Below are positions 9,018 to 18,818 of a stretch of 34,293 bases of DNA, piece by piece. The notes beneath the pieces were generated by a model that saw only the letters and a list, made by a program, of their open reading frames with translations, did not search any database and was not told the DNA's origin. The translations under genes were made by a program, and so were the position numbers. Every line of letters begins with the position of its first letter. The first letter of the stretch is position 1. This DNA comes from Pseudomonadota bacterium (GTDB taxonomy: Bacteria; Pseudomonadota; Gammaproteobacteria; Burkholderiales; Burkholderiaceae_C): NCBI GenBank assembly GCA_030271615.1, contig JARXKP010000005.1, positions 1 to 34,293 of the forward strand. The letters are read 5' to 3'.

Positions 9018-11762
9018 TCACTGCCAGCCGAAGCGGCGGATGTAATACCGCTTCATCAGCGTCGTCAGCGCGCCGTAGCCCAGCAGGATGACGACGAGCC
9101 ACCCGAAGTAGGCGGGCGGCAGGGCTTGCAGCTTGAAGTCGTCGGCCAGCCGGCCCATCGGCAGCCACAGGCCCACCGCCACGATCGCCAGCGTCATCAC
9201 CATCAGCGGCGCGGCGGCACGGCTCTCGACGAAGGGCAGCTTGGGCGTGCGGAACATGTGCACCACCAGCGTTTGCGTCAACAGACCGACGACGAACCAG
9301 CCCGACTGGAACAAGCGCTGATCGGCCAGGCTGTCGGCGCCGAACACCCGCCACATCACGATGAACGTGGCGACATCAAACACCGAACTGATCGGCCCGA
9401 AATACACCATGAAGCGACCGATGTCGGCAGGGTTCCACTTCAGCGGGCGGCTCACCAGTTCGGTATCGACGTTGTCGAAGGGGATGCCGGTCTGCGCGAT
9501 GTCGTAGAGCAGGTTCTGCACCAGCAGCTGCAGCGGCAGCATCGGCAGGAACGGCAGGAAGGCACTGGCCACGAGCACCGACAGCACGTTGCCGAAATTC
9601 GAGCTGGCGGTCATGCGGATGTACTTCAGCATGTTGCAGAAGGTCTTGCGGCCTTCGACCACGCCGTCGTCGAGCACCAGCAGGTTCTTCTCCAGCAGGA
9701 TGATGTCGGCCGATTCCTTGGCGATATCCACCGCCGAATCGACCGAGATGCCGATGTCGGCCGCACGCAGCGCCGGCGCGTCGTTGATGCCATCGCCCAT
9801 GAAGCCGACGACGTGGCCGTTGGCCCGCAGCGCCCGCACGATGCGCTCCTTGTGCAGCGGCGTCAGCTTGGCAAACAGCCGGTGCTGCTCGCAGGCCAGG
9901 GCCAGCGCCGCGTCGTCGAGGGCCTCGACCTGCCCGCCGAGCATCACCTCGTCGACGGGCAGGCCGACCTGGCGGCACACGCGGGCGGCGACGAGCTCGT
10001 TGTCGCCGGTCAGCACCAGCACGCGGATGCCGTGCGCCGCAAGCGCCTTCAGCGCCGGTGCGGCAGTGTCCTTCGGCGGATCGAGGAAGGCGATGTAGCC
10101 CACCAGCGTGAGCCCGCTTTCGTCGGCGACGCCGTAGGTGGTCTGGCTCGGCGGCAACACCTTCGTCGCCACCGCGACCACACGCAGGCCTTCGCCGTTG
10201 AACTGGTGCGTCAGCTGCTGGACGCGGGCCAGCATCGCGGCATCGAGCGGCACGTCGCCGCTTGATGCGCCGCCTTCGCCGCGCACCCGGGTGCACTGCG
10301 CGAGCACCTCTTCCACCGCGCCCTTGCAGATCAATTCGTGATGGTCGTCGCGCCCCTCCACCCGCACCGACACCACCACCGACATCCGGCGCCGCTCGAA
10401 GTCGAACGGCACCTCGTCGATCTTGCGGTAGTCCTCGGTCAGCTTCAGCTCGGCGGCCAGTTCGACGTGTTCGAGCACCGCGTGGTCGAGCAGGTTCTTC
10501 AGGCCGGTCTGGTAGTGGCTGTTGAGGAAGGCCAGGTTCAGCACTTCTTCCGAGTTCCGGCCGTACACGTCGGCGTGGCGAGCCATCGCGATCTTGTCCT
10601 GCGTCAGCGTGCCGGTCTTGTCGGTGCACAGCACGTCCATCGCACCGAAATTCTGGATCGCGTCGAGGCGCTTGACGACCACCTTCTTGCGCGAGAGCAG
10701 CACCGCGCCCTTGGCCAAGGTGGAGGTCACGATCATCGGCAGCATTTCGGGCGTGAGCCCGACCGCCACCGACAGCGCGAACAGCAGCGCCTCGGTCCAG
10801 TTGCCTTTGGTGTATCCGTTGACCACGAACACCACCGGCACCATCACCAGCGCGAAGCGAATCAGCAGCCAGCTCACGCTGTTGACACCCGCCTGAAACG
10901 CGTTCGGTGCCGGATCGGTTGCCGTCGCACGGGACGCCAGCGTGCCGAAATAGGTGCGGCTGCCGGTCGCGACCACGAGCGCGGTGGCCGCCCCTGAAAC
11001 AACGTTGGTTCCCATGAAGACCAGGTTGCGCTGTTCGAGCGGACCCGCGCCATCGGCATGCGCATCGACGAACTTTTCCACCGGAAGCGATTCGCCGGTC
11101 ATCGCGGCCTGCGCGACGAACAGGTCGCGGGCCGCGAGAACCCGGCAGTCGGCCGGAATCATGTCGCCGGCCGACAGCGTGACCACGTCGCCCGCCACCA
11201 GTTCGCGCAGCGCGATCTCGCGCCCCGGAGACGGACCGGGCGCCGCGCCGCCCTGACGGATCACGGTGGCGGTGTTGCGGACCAGGTTGCGCAGCCCCTC
11301 GGCAGCCTGGTGCGACCGGCCCTCCTGAACGAAGCGGATGCCGGTGCTCAGCACCACCATCACGCCGATGACGACGGTGGCCTTGACATCGTCGGCCAGA
11401 TACGAGACCACCGCCAGGAAGGTCAGCAGCAGGTTGAACGGGTTCTGGTAGCAGCGCCACAGGTGCAGCCACCCGGGCAGCGGCTTGTCGTGCTCGATCT
11501 CGTTGGGGCCATCGCGAGCCAGGCGCGCAGCGGCCTGCGGCAGCGTCAACCCGTCGAGGTGCGAATCGAGGTGTGCGATCGCCGTCGTGACGTCGCTGCG
11601 CGCGGCGAACAGCAGGTCCTCGGCGAGCTGCGGCGGCGCCACGGCAGCGGGGGCATGGCGGGCGAACATGTCGATGAACGCATGACGCGCGAAATGCCGG
11701 AGCACGCGCCGCTGGCGCAGGAAGCGGGTGAAGGTCTGGGTGAGGAACTGCGCCATCTGCAT
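9018..11762 (-). CDS. mgtA: Magnesium-translocating P-type ATPase (MgtA/MgtB type)
   Basis: 914 aa; TGESLPVEK, DKTGTLTQDKI, GDGINDAPALRAADIGISVDSAVDIAKESADIILLEKNLLVLDDGVVEGRKTFCNMLKYIRMTASSNFGNVLSVLVASAFLPFLPMLPLQLLVQNLLYD, characteristic of MgtA. Confidence 0.93.
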   Translation of the reverse strand: MQMAQFLTQTFTRFLRQRRVLRHFARHAFIDMFARHAPAAVAPPQLAEDLLFAARSDVTTAIAHLDSHLDGLTLPQAAARLARDGPNEIEHDKPLPGWLHLWRCYQNPFNLLLTFLAVVSYLADDVKATVVIGVMVVLSTGIRFVQEGRSHQAAEGLRNLVRNTATVIRQGGAAPGPSPGREIALRELVAGDVVTLSAGDMIPADCRVLAARDLFVAQAAMTGESLPVEKFVDAHADGAGPLEQRNLVFMGTNVVSGAATALVVATGSRTYFGTLASRATATDPAPNAFQAGVNSVSWLLIRFALVMVPVVFVVNGYTKGNWTEALLFALSVAVGLTPEMLPMIVTSTLAKGAVLLSRKKVVVKRLDAIQNFGAMDVLCTDKTGTLTQDKIAMARHADVYGRNSEEVLNLAFLNSHYQTGLKNLLDHAVLEHVELAAELKLTEDYRKIDEVPFDFERRRMSVVVSVRVEGRDDHHELICKGAVEEVLAQCTRVRGEGGASSGDVPLDAAMLARVQQLTHQFNGEGLRVVAVATKVLPPSQTTYGVADESGLTLVGYIAFLDPPKDTAAPALKALAAHGIRVLVLTGDNELVAARVCRQVGLPVDEVMLGGQVEALDDAALALACEQHRLFAKLTPLHKERIVRALRANGHVVGFMGDGINDAPALRAADIGISVDSAVDIAKESADIILLEKNLLVLDDGVVEGRKTFCNMLKYIRMTASSNFGNVLSVLVASAFLPFLPMLPLQLLVQNLLYDIAQTGIPFDNVDTELVSRPLKWNPADIGRFMVYFGPISSVFDVATFIVMWRVFGADSLADQRLFQSGWFVVGLLTQTLVVHMFRTPKLPFVESRAAAPLMVMTLAIVAVGLWLPMGRLADDFKLQALPPAYFGWLVVILLGYGALTTLMKRYYIRRFGWQ

Positions 11763-12512
11763 TCAGCCTGCGATGCGACCGTCGACGACTTGAATCGTCC
11801 GGTCGCAGCGCTCCGCGAGCACTGCGTTGTGGGTGACGAACAGCACCGTCGTGCCGTGCTCGCGGTTGAAGGCGCGCAGCAGCGCGAACACCTCGTCGGC
11901 ACTCTGGGTGTCGAGGTTGCCGGTCGGCTCGTCGGCCAGCAGCAGCGCGGGGTTCATGGCCAGCGCCCGCGCCACCGCCACGCGCTGCTGCTGACCGCCG
12001 CTCAGGTTGCCGGCCAGGTTGTCCTGCCGCGCGGTGAGGCCCACGCTGCTGATCAACGCAGCCGCACGATCGCGCATGCCGGGGTTCGGAAAGGTTTCGG
12101 CGCCGAGCATCGGCAGCATCACGTTCTCGAGCGCGCTGAAGGCCGTGATCAGGTGGTGGTGCTGGAACACGAAGCCGATGCTGTGACCGCGCAGACGGGT
12201 GAGCTCGCGGTCGTCGAGCGCGGTGGTCTGCTCGCCACAGACGGCCACGCTGCCGGAGGTCGGCCGGCCCAGCAGGCCGATGATGTTGAGCAGCGTGCTC
12301 TTGCCGGAACCCGACGGCCCCATCACTGCGCAGAACTCGCCGCGCCCGACCGTGAGGTCGATGCCGTGCAGCACCTCGACCTCGTTCGGCTTGCCCACGT
12401 TGTAGGCCTTTCGAACGTCCTTCAGTTGCACCACCACCGCACGCGTTGCCGGGGTTCCGGACGTCGAGACAGCGACCGCCGGGGCCGCGTCGTGTGGTGC
12501 GGCGTCACCCAC
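11763..12512 (-). CDS. ABC transporter ATP-binding protein (LolD/MacB-like)
   Basis: 249 aa; [18 protein letters not shown] (Walker A), [15 protein letters not shown] signature, [12 protein letters not shown] (Walker B). Confidence 0.95.
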   Translation of the reverse strand: MGDAAPHDAAPAVAVSTSGTPATRAVVVQLKDVRKAYNVGKPNEVEVLHGIDLTVGRGEFCAVMGPSGSGKSTLLNIIGLLGRPTSGSVAVCGEQTTALDDRELTRLRGHSIGFVFQHHHLITAFSALENVMLPMLGAETFPNPGMRDRAAALISSVGLTARQDNLAGNLSGGQQQRVAVARALAMNPALLLADEPTGNLDTQSADEVFALLRAFNREHGTTVLFVTHNAVLAERCDRTIQVVDGRIAG

Positions 12513-13782
12513 CGATCGCCACCACCGGGTCGAGCCGAGCCGCGCTGCGTGCCGGCGCCACGGCAGCGAGCAGGCCGGTCAACGTGGCCAGCAGCAACGC
12601 GGCAGCGAACAGGCTGGGTTCCATCACCAGCGCGAACAGGGGCGTGCCATCGGCATTGCGGGCCACGCGCTGCCAGACCACCAGCCCCAGGGCGCCGACG
12701 ACGCTGCCCGCCATGGCCCCGCCGAGCGCGAGCAACCCGCCCTGCAGCAGGAACAGGCGCAGGATCTGCGCCCGCGAAATGCCCATTGCCCGCAGGATGC
12801 CGATCTCGCGCGAGCGTTGCACCACCACCACCGCCAGCACGCTCGCGATGCCGAAGGCGACCGACAGGCCGACGAAGAAACGGATCGCGGCGTTGACCGT
12901 GGTCTGCGCGCTGACCGCCGTGAAGAACTGCGCGTTGGTCGAGATCCAGCTGTCGGCTTCGACCCCGGTGGCGGCGGTGATCTTCGTGGCCACGACATCG
13001 GCGGTGTAGACATCGCGCACCGTCACGTCGAGACTGCTCACACCGCCGGTCAGTCCGAGCAGGCTTTGCGCGGTGTGCAGCGCCACGAAGGTGCTGCGCA
13101 GATTCGCGCCCTTGTTGCCCAGGTCGAAGATGCCGCTGATCGTGAGCGTGCTGGCCGCGCGACTGGCATCGCTGCTGCTCGAGGCGTCGGCCGCGCCTGC
13201 GCCGGCCGACACGCGCAGCTTGTCGCCGACATCGACGCCGAGGTCGCTGGCCAGTTCGGTTCCGATCAGGATGTCGCTGCCCGTGAGACGCGTGCTGCCG
13301 CGCACGATCTTGTCGTTGAGGTCGACGATGCGGAAGTAGAGCGCGGGGTCGATCCCGGACAGCGTGATGGCGCGGTCTACGCTGCCGCGCACCACCAGCG
13401 CCGAACCGGCCGCCACCGGCGCCACCACCAGGACTTCGGGCATCGCGCGAATCCGGGCGGCCACCGCCTGCCACTGATCGATCGATTTTAGGCGCTGCAG
13501 CGGAGGCTGCACGATCGCGCCCTCGATCTCACCGCGCGGCGCATCGGCGCCCCGGCGCAGCGGGCGCGCCACCTCTTTCGGTGGCAGCAGTTCGATGTGC
13601 GCCGACGCCGACAGCACGCGGCGGATGAAGTTGCTCTGCAACCCGGCCACCAGCGCCGACATGAAGACGATCACCGCCACGCCGATCGCGACACCGGCCA
13701 TGATGAACAGCGTCTGCAGCCGCCCCTGACGCAGGAAGCGGACCGCGACGATCCATTCGAACGGCAACCAGGTCGTGAACAT
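12505..13782 (-). CDS. ABC transporter permease (FtsX/MacB family)
   Basis: In-frame start [49 protein letters not shown] inside ORF 12505..14007; C-terminal FtsX-like TM bundle ([58 protein letters not shown]). Confidence 0.92.
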   Translation of the reverse strand: MFTTWLPFEWIVAVRFLRQGRLQTLFIMAGVAIGVAVIVFMSALVAGLQSNFIRRVLSASAHIELLPPKEVARPLRRGADAPRGEIEGAIVQPPLQRLKSIDQWQAVAARIRAMPEVLVVAPVAAGSALVVRGSVDRAITLSGIDPALYFRIVDLNDKIVRGSTRLTGSDILIGTELASDLGVDVGDKLRVSAGAGAADASSSSDASRAASTLTISGIFDLGNKGANLRSTFVALHTAQSLLGLTGGVSSLDVTVRDVYTADVVATKITAATGVEADSWISTNAQFFTAVSAQTTVNAAIRFFVGLSVAFGIASVLAVVVVQRSREIGILRAMGISRAQILRLFLLQGGLLALGGAMAGSVVGALGLVVWQRVARNADGTPLFALVMEPSLFAAALLLATLTGLLAAVAPARSAARLDPVVAIGG

Positions 13783-13801
13783 GCGTCGCGTGCTCGATCG
13801 C

Positions 13802-15037
13802 TCACGCAGGCGCCGAGGCCGGTGACGGTGCCGCGCGAACCCGCGCACCCTCCGCCGTCGCCGCCGGCGCGGAGACCACCGCATCGCCCTCGCCCAGACC
13901 GTCGAGCACTTCGGCAAACCCGCCACTGCGCAACCCCAGCCGCACGACGCGGCGCACCGCCCGACCCGCTTCCACGCGCAGCACCCACGGCGACGCGCTG
14001 CCGGCATCGCGCACGGCGCTCGTCGGCACCAGCAGGGCCTGCGGACGCCGCGCCACCTCGATGTCCACCGACACCGTCATGTCCTGCCTGAGCGTCGGGG
14101 GCGGCGAGCTCGCGTCGAGCTTGACCTCGACCGCCCCCGTCAGCACGTTGACACCCGGGTTGATGTAGGCCAGCTCCACGGCGAAACGCTGCTGCGGATA
14201 AGCGTCCGCGGAGGCGAGAGCGTGCTGCCCCAGGGCAAGCAGCGACAGGTTCTTTTCGTCGATCGCCACCACCAGCTGCGTGCGGCCGGTCGGCGACAGC
14301 GTCATCAGCACCTTGCCGGCCTGCACCACGTCCCCGACCTCGACGTTGCGACCGATCAGGGTGCCGGCCACCGGCGCGTTGATGAACGCATAGCCGGCGC
14401 GGGCGCGGGCCGCCTGGGCGCTGGCGACCGCGCTTTCGACATTGGCGAGTGCCAGGGCGCGGTCACTGCCCGACGGGCCGGTGGTGTCGAGCTGCTTCTG
14501 CGTCGAGCGCATCTGCGCGTCGGCCAGCTCGGTGGCCTTGCGCGCATCGTCGAGGGCCGCCTCGCCGATGAACCCCTGGCCGCGCAAGGCCTCGCTGCGT
14601 TGCTGGGCAGCGCGGGCGTTGTCGAGACTGGCCTGCGCCTGACGCAAGGTCTGCGCGGCAACCGGCCCCTGCACCTCCTGCAATTGGCGCAGTCGTGCCC
14701 TCGCCTGCAGCACCGCGACATCGGCCTGATGCACGGCGGCATTCAATTCGGACGATTCCAGTTCGACGAGCAGGTCGCCCGCGCCGACGCTCTGCCCTTC
14801 GGTCACCGGCACCCGACGCACGGTGCCGGTGATCTGAGCGCCGATGTCGACCCGATGCGGCGCCTCGACATGACCGCTGGCGACCACCGTCTGCACGAAA
14901 TCACGCCGCTGCACGGTATCGATCGCGACCGGAGAACCGCGCCACCAGCGCGTCGCCAGCCCGGCCGCCAGCAGCACGGCGAGCAGTACGACGGCAATCC
15001 TGAGGCGGTGTGGGGGCTTCGGCGTGGAGTCGGTCAT
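13802..15037 (-). CDS. HlyD/MacA-family periplasmic adaptor (membrane fusion) protein
   Basis: 411 aa; single N-terminal TM, lipoyl-like segment (VVASGHVEAPHRVDIGAQITGTVRRVPVTEGQSVGAGDLLVELESSEL), coiled-coil hairpin, barrel domain. Confidence 0.93.
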   Translation of the reverse strand: MTDSTPKPPHRLRIAVVLLAVLLAAGLATRWWRGSPVAIDTVQRRDFVQTVVASGHVEAPHRVDIGAQITGTVRRVPVTEGQSVGAGDLLVELESSELNAAVHQADVAVLQARARLRQLQEVQGPVAAQTLRQAQASLDNARAAQQRSEALRGQGFIGEAALDDARKATELADAQMRSTQKQLDTTGPSGSDRALALANVESAVASAQAARARAGYAFINAPVAGTLIGRNVEVGDVVQAGKVLMTLSPTGRTQLVVAIDEKNLSLLALGQHALASADAYPQQRFAVELAYINPGVNVLTGAVEVKLDASSPPPTLRQDMTVSVDIEVARRPQALLVPTSAVRDAGSASPWVLRVEAGRAVRRVVRLGLRSGGFAEVLDGLGEGDAVVSAPAATAEGARVRAAPSPASAPA

Positions 15038-15179
15038 GGACGGTTCGGGTGCGCCGACGCCGCGGCGCCAGTGGAAATCGCGATGGTCGAAGCATGACTC
15101 ATCCGCGGCGTCGAGGGCTGATCCATGTCAACGGCAGACCCTCGGCCGCTTCACTGCGGCGAAGGCCGTCGCTCGGCCG

Positions 15180-15980
15180 TCAGGGCGTCATCGCTTCCCG
15201 GGTCAGTTTCCAGGCCCGCTCGAGTTTTTCGGCTCGTTCTTCCCATGCGGCGCGCACACGGGCGATGCGTTCGTCCAGCTTCTGCCGGGCATGCCCTTGC
15301 GTCTGCGCCAGTTGTGCTTCGAGCGAGCCGATCCTGGCTTCGGATTCACGCTTCACCTCATCGACCTGGTGCTTCGTGCGTTGGAGCGCCGAATCCAGGC
15401 CGGCGCTGGCGCGGGCCAGCTGCGCCTGCAATTTCGTCCGGGCGTCGCCCGACGCGCGGGCGACTTCGGCCTGGAGCCCGGCGATCTCGGCGTTGAAGGC
15501 GCCGACGTCTCGATCGAGCTGGGCATCGGCCAGATCGGCGCGGGCGCGCCGAAAGACCGTGCCGCCGGCCGCCTCCATGCGCGAGTCGACCGGAAGGACC
15601 CACTCTTCCTCGACCTCGGCGATCACCGCCACCTTGCCGGGCTGCAGGTCCTTGTTCGCCTGCTCCACGAAATCGAGGCCGACCCCTGCCGCCCACGAAT
15701 CGCGCAGGGCGCCGACGACGGTGCCGGCCAGCGCACCGAGGGCCAGACCGACCGGCCCGCCCAGCAACCCGATGAGGCTGCCGACCGCCATCCCGACGCC
15801 GATGCCGCCGATCCCGCGATCGGCCGTCTGCTTGACCGTGACCGCGCCTTGCGCGTCCTTGGCGACCACGCTCCACGCATAGAGGGTGATGTCACCCTCG
15901 GCATGCAACTGCTTCAACGCGCGCGTGCCCGCCTCGGCGGAACTTTCGTTGTCGAAAATGATGAATAGCAATCTGTTCAT
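15180..15980 (-). CDS. DUF1269-like membrane protein with glycine zipper and C-terminal coiled coil
   Basis: 266 aa; MNRLLFIIFDNESSAEAGTRALKQLHAEGDITLYAWSVVAKDAQGAVTVKQTADRGIGGIGVGMAVGSLIGLLGGPVGLALGALAGTVVGALRD, then a long charged coiled coil. Confidence 0.8.
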   Translation of the reverse strand: MNRLLFIIFDNESSAEAGTRALKQLHAEGDITLYAWSVVAKDAQGAVTVKQTADRGIGGIGVGMAVGSLIGLLGGPVGLALGALAGTVVGALRDSWAAGVGLDFVEQANKDLQPGKVAVIAEVEEEWVLPVDSRMEAAGGTVFRRARADLADAQLDRDVGAFNAEIAGLQAEVARASGDARTKLQAQLARASAGLDSALQRTKHQVDEVKRESEARIGSLEAQLAQTQGHARQKLDERIARVRAAWEERAEKLERAWKLTREAMTP

Positions 15981-15995
15981 GGAGAGGCTCCCGGG

Positions 15996-16670
15996 TCAAC
16001 CCACGGCCGAGTCGATCGACTTGCGCAACCGCGACGTGGCCGCGCTGACGTCGCCTTCGAATTCGTGCCACTTCTTGATGCTCGCGGCCTTCAGCCGGGC
16101 CAGCCCGTCCTCGGCCGATTTCAGGTCGCGTTTCAGACCCTCGATCTGCACGTCGATCTGGGCCTTGGCGGCGGCGGTGGCCTCGGCTGATTTCTTCTCG
16201 AGCTCGGCGAGCTTCACCTTGGCCTTCGCGATGTCCTGATCGGCCGTGGCGATAAAGCGGTCACGCCGAGCGGTGTCGGTGGCGTACTCGAAGGCCGCCA
16301 TCGCCTTGATGCTGTCCGGGGTGGCGCCAGCCATCACCAGCCGGCCGCCCTGCTCCTGGATCTGCGTGACAGCGATCGCCACATCGTGCCGACCCATGCC
16401 GATGAAGCCACCGGCACCCACGATCACGTAGGACACGTTCTTGTCGGGCGCGACGATCAGGTCTTCGACCTTGCCGACCTTCTCGCCCTTTTCGTTGTAG
16501 ACCGTCTTGCCGAGCAGGCTCTTCTTGACGCTCCAGCCCAGTGCAATCTGACTCGCCTCGGTGATCGTCAGGCTGACCGGGGTCGAGCCCGCGACCGGTG
16601 TGGCTGCGGGAGTCGCCGCCATGGCAGAGACGGCCAGGCCGAGGGCTGCGATCAACAGGGTTTTCTTCAT
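15996..16670 (-). CDS. Secreted PRC-barrel domain protein with C-terminal coiled coil
   Basis: 224 aa; signal peptide MKKTLLIAALGLAVSAMAATPA; PRC-barrel LLGKTVYNEKGEKVGKVEDLIVAPDKNVSYVIVGAGGFIGMGRHDVAI; helical coiled-coil tail. Confidence 0.85.
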   Translation of the reverse strand: MKKTLLIAALGLAVSAMAATPAATPVAGSTPVSLTITEASQIALGWSVKKSLLGKTVYNEKGEKVGKVEDLIVAPDKNVSYVIVGAGGFIGMGRHDVAIAVTQIQEQGGRLVMAGATPDSIKAMAAFEYATDTARRDRFIATADQDIAKAKVKLAELEKKSAEATAAAKAQIDVQIEGLKRDLKSAEDGLARLKAASIKKWHEFEGDVSAATSRLRKSIDSAVG

Positions 16671-16694
16671 GGTGCGTGTCCTTCAGAGTGGAGG

Positions 16695-16715
16695 CGCTCG
16701 CCGTTGCGGCGAGCG
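16695..16715. promoter_or_regulatory. Perfect 8-bp hairpin in the 5' leader of the PRC-barrel gene
   Basis: CGCTCGCC-GTTGC-GGCGAGCG read directly; lies 25 bp upstream of the minus-strand start codon at 16670. Confidence 0.45.
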
Positions 16716-16751
16716 GCCTGAAGGGCGGTTGTAGGAGCTCGCCATCGCAGC

Positions 16752-16828
16752 GTCTGTGCGAGAGCGCACGTTCGGCAGGCGCGCCGGTCGACGGTTCGCC
16801 AACGCACAGACGGCCGATTGGCCTGCCG
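16752..16828. repeat. Two interleaved inverted repeats in the PRC-barrel/antiporter divergent intergenic region
   Basis: CGTCTGTGCG (16752-16761) with CGCACAGACG (16803-16812); CGGCAGGC (16774-16781) with GCCTGCCG (16821-16828); both perfect. Local hairpin GTGCG-AGAG-CGCAC at 16757-16770 overlaps the first arm. Confidence 0.6.
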
Positions 16829-16919
16829 CGATAACGCGAAGCTGTCGAACCACTTGGCGGCATGGGTCCTGGCCGCAGGCCGCGCCCGGCAGACACCCAC
16901 GCCTCCCGAACCTGATCGC

Positions 16920-18560
16920 ATGCAATCCACCGTCGTTGCCCTCGTCATGCTGCTCGCGGTGGTGGTCGGCCGTTTCGTGGCGCGACTGACCCGCGCACCG
17001 CTGCCGCTGGTGCAGATCGCGCTCGGCGCGGCGATCTACTCGACCGGGCTGACCTCGGTCGCGCTCGACCCCGAGGTTTTCTTCGTGCTGCTGCTGCCGC
17101 CGCTGCTGTTCCTCGACGGCTGGCGCATCCCGAAGGACGAACTGAGGCGCGAGGTGCCCAGCATCCTGCGGCTGGCGCTCGGGCTGGTGGTGTTCACCGT
17201 GCTCGGCGTCGGGCTGCTGATCCACGCGCTGATTCCGGCGCTGCCGCTGCCGGTGGCGTTCGCGCTGGCCGCGGTGATCTCGCCGACCGATCCGATTGCG
17301 GTGTCGGCGATCGCCGCACGCACGCCGATGCCACCGCGGATGCGGCGCATCCTCGAAGGCGAATCCCTGTTCAACGACGCTTCCGGCCTGGTATGCATGC
17401 GCTTTGCGGTCGTCGCGGCACTGAGCGGATCGTTCGCGCTGTCCGACGCGCTGGTCAGCTTCGCGTGGGTGGCGCTGGGCGGCCTCGCGACCGGTATCGC
17501 GGTGACCTGGGCCGTGACGAAGTCGGCCTCGGCTTCAGTCGATCTGGTGGGCGACGACGGCGGCGCACAGATCCTGATCACGCTGCTGATCCCGTTCGGC
17601 GCCTACCTGCTGGCCGAGCAGATCGGCGCCTCGGGCATCCTGGCGGCGGTCGCCGCCGGCATCGCGATGGATTTCACCCCGCACTCGGACTGGCAAGCGA
17701 TCACGCGCATCCGCCGCACCGCCGTCTGGGACATGCTGCAACTGGCCGCCAACGGCAGCATCTTCGTGCTGCTCGGCGAGCAGATCCCGGCCATCGTGAA
17801 GGCAGCGCCGCGCACCGTGCTGCTCACTGGCCACCGGGACCCCGGCTGGCTGGTGTTCTACGTGGTAGTCATCGTGGTCGCGCTGGCCGCGCTGCGATTC
17901 TCCTGGGTCTGGGTGTCGGTGAAGGTCGGCGACATCGGCAACCGCCGGCACGGCAGCGCCACGCAGCTCGGCACATCCGGCTCCCAAGCCCGGGTCGTGC
18001 TCGCGATGTCGCTGGCTGGCGTGCGCGGGGTCATCACATTGGCCGGTGTGCTGACGCTGCCGCTGCAAGCGGCCGACGGCACGCCCTTCCCGGGGCGCGA
18101 CCTGGCGATCGTCCTCGCCGCCGGGGTCATCGTCGTGTCGCTGCTGCTCGCCAGCGTGGCGCTGCCTGCCACGCTGCAGGGTCTGCAGCGCACGGCGCAG
18201 GCGCCGGGCCCTGACGACGATCAACGGATCAGAAGCGCCGGCACCACGGCCGCGATGATGGCGGTTGAAGCCGCATGCCAGGCGCTGGCGGCGGCCGGCG
18301 ACGACGCGACGCTGTGCGCCGATGCCTCGGCGCGCGTCCTCGAGATGTACCGGCTGAGAGCCGACCGCGATGCCGATGACGGCACCGCCCCGGCACTGCA
18401 GCAGCGGGCGAACGACATCGAACGGCACCTGCGCGTCGCCGGGCTCAGGGCCGAGCGCGACGAGATCCTGCGCTTCGGCCGCCTTCACGATGTCGGCGAG
18501 CTGGCGCTGCGCCGCCTCGTGCGCGAGATCGATCTGCAGGAGGCCCGCTACAGCGCGTGA
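16920..18560 (+). CDS. Na+/H+ antiporter, CPA1 family
   Basis: In-frame start MQSTVVALVMLLAVVVGRFVARLTRAPLPLVQIALG; core motif FALAAVISPTDPIAVSAIAARTPMPPRMRRILEGESLFNDASGLV typical of CPA1/NhaP-type exchangers, with C-terminal cytoplasmic tail. Confidence 0.93.
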   Translation: MQSTVVALVMLLAVVVGRFVARLTRAPLPLVQIALGAAIYSTGLTSVALDPEVFFVLLLPPLLFLDGWRIPKDELRREVPSILRLALGLVVFTVLGVGLLIHALIPALPLPVAFALAAVISPTDPIAVSAIAARTPMPPRMRRILEGESLFNDASGLVCMRFAVVAALSGSFALSDALVSFAWVALGGLATGIAVTWAVTKSASASVDLVGDDGGAQILITLLIPFGAYLLAEQIGASGILAAVAAGIAMDFTPHSDWQAITRIRRTAVWDMLQLAANGSIFVLLGEQIPAIVKAAPRTVLLTGHRDPGWLVFYVVVIVVALAALRFSWVWVSVKVGDIGNRRHGSATQLGTSGSQARVVLAMSLAGVRGVITLAGVLTLPLQAADGTPFPGRDLAIVLAAGVIVVSLLLASVALPATLQGLQRTAQAPGPDDDQRIRSAGTTAAMMAVEAACQALAAAGDDATLCADASARVLEMYRLRADRDADDGTAPALQQRANDIERHLRVAGLRAERDEILRFGRLHDVGELALRRLVREIDLQEARYSA

Positions 18561-18570
18561 TCGCGCGCCA

Positions 18571-18795
18571 TCACAGCACGTCGAGCCCGCCCTGATCGGC
18601 CGGGCAGACCTGCGTGCCGGCCTGGCCCGCCAGCATGTCCTCGATGTCGTCGAGCGAGCCGATCACCGCACGATTGCCGGTGTCGCGGACGAAGCGGCAG
18701 GCCGCGTCGACCTTCGGCCCCATCGAGCCTGCGGGCCACGGGTAGGGGGCCATACGCCCCGCAACATGGGCCGCCGGGACGCTGCCCCCATTCAA
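18571..18795 (-). pseudogene. 3' remnant of carbamate kinase (arcC)
   Basis: Frame contains [57 protein letters not shown], matching the C-terminal end of carbamate kinases (GSMGPKVEAA..FV...A.IG.L....I..G..GT.V). Recognisable homology runs from about 18744 down to 18574; the rest of the gene is missing. Confidence 0.75.
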
Positions 18796-18818
18796 TCTCT
18801 CGAATCAGCGCGCTGCCG

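Noticed and set aside
7841-9091. 416-aa plus-strand ORF
   Set aside because: Antisense to the P2A ATPase; no domain.
9376-11472. 698-aa minus-strand ORF in a different frame from mgtA
   Set aside because: Same-strand out-of-frame shadow of the MgtA gene.
11058-12896. 612-aa plus-strand ORF
   Set aside because: Antisense to mgtA and the ABC ATPase/permease genes.
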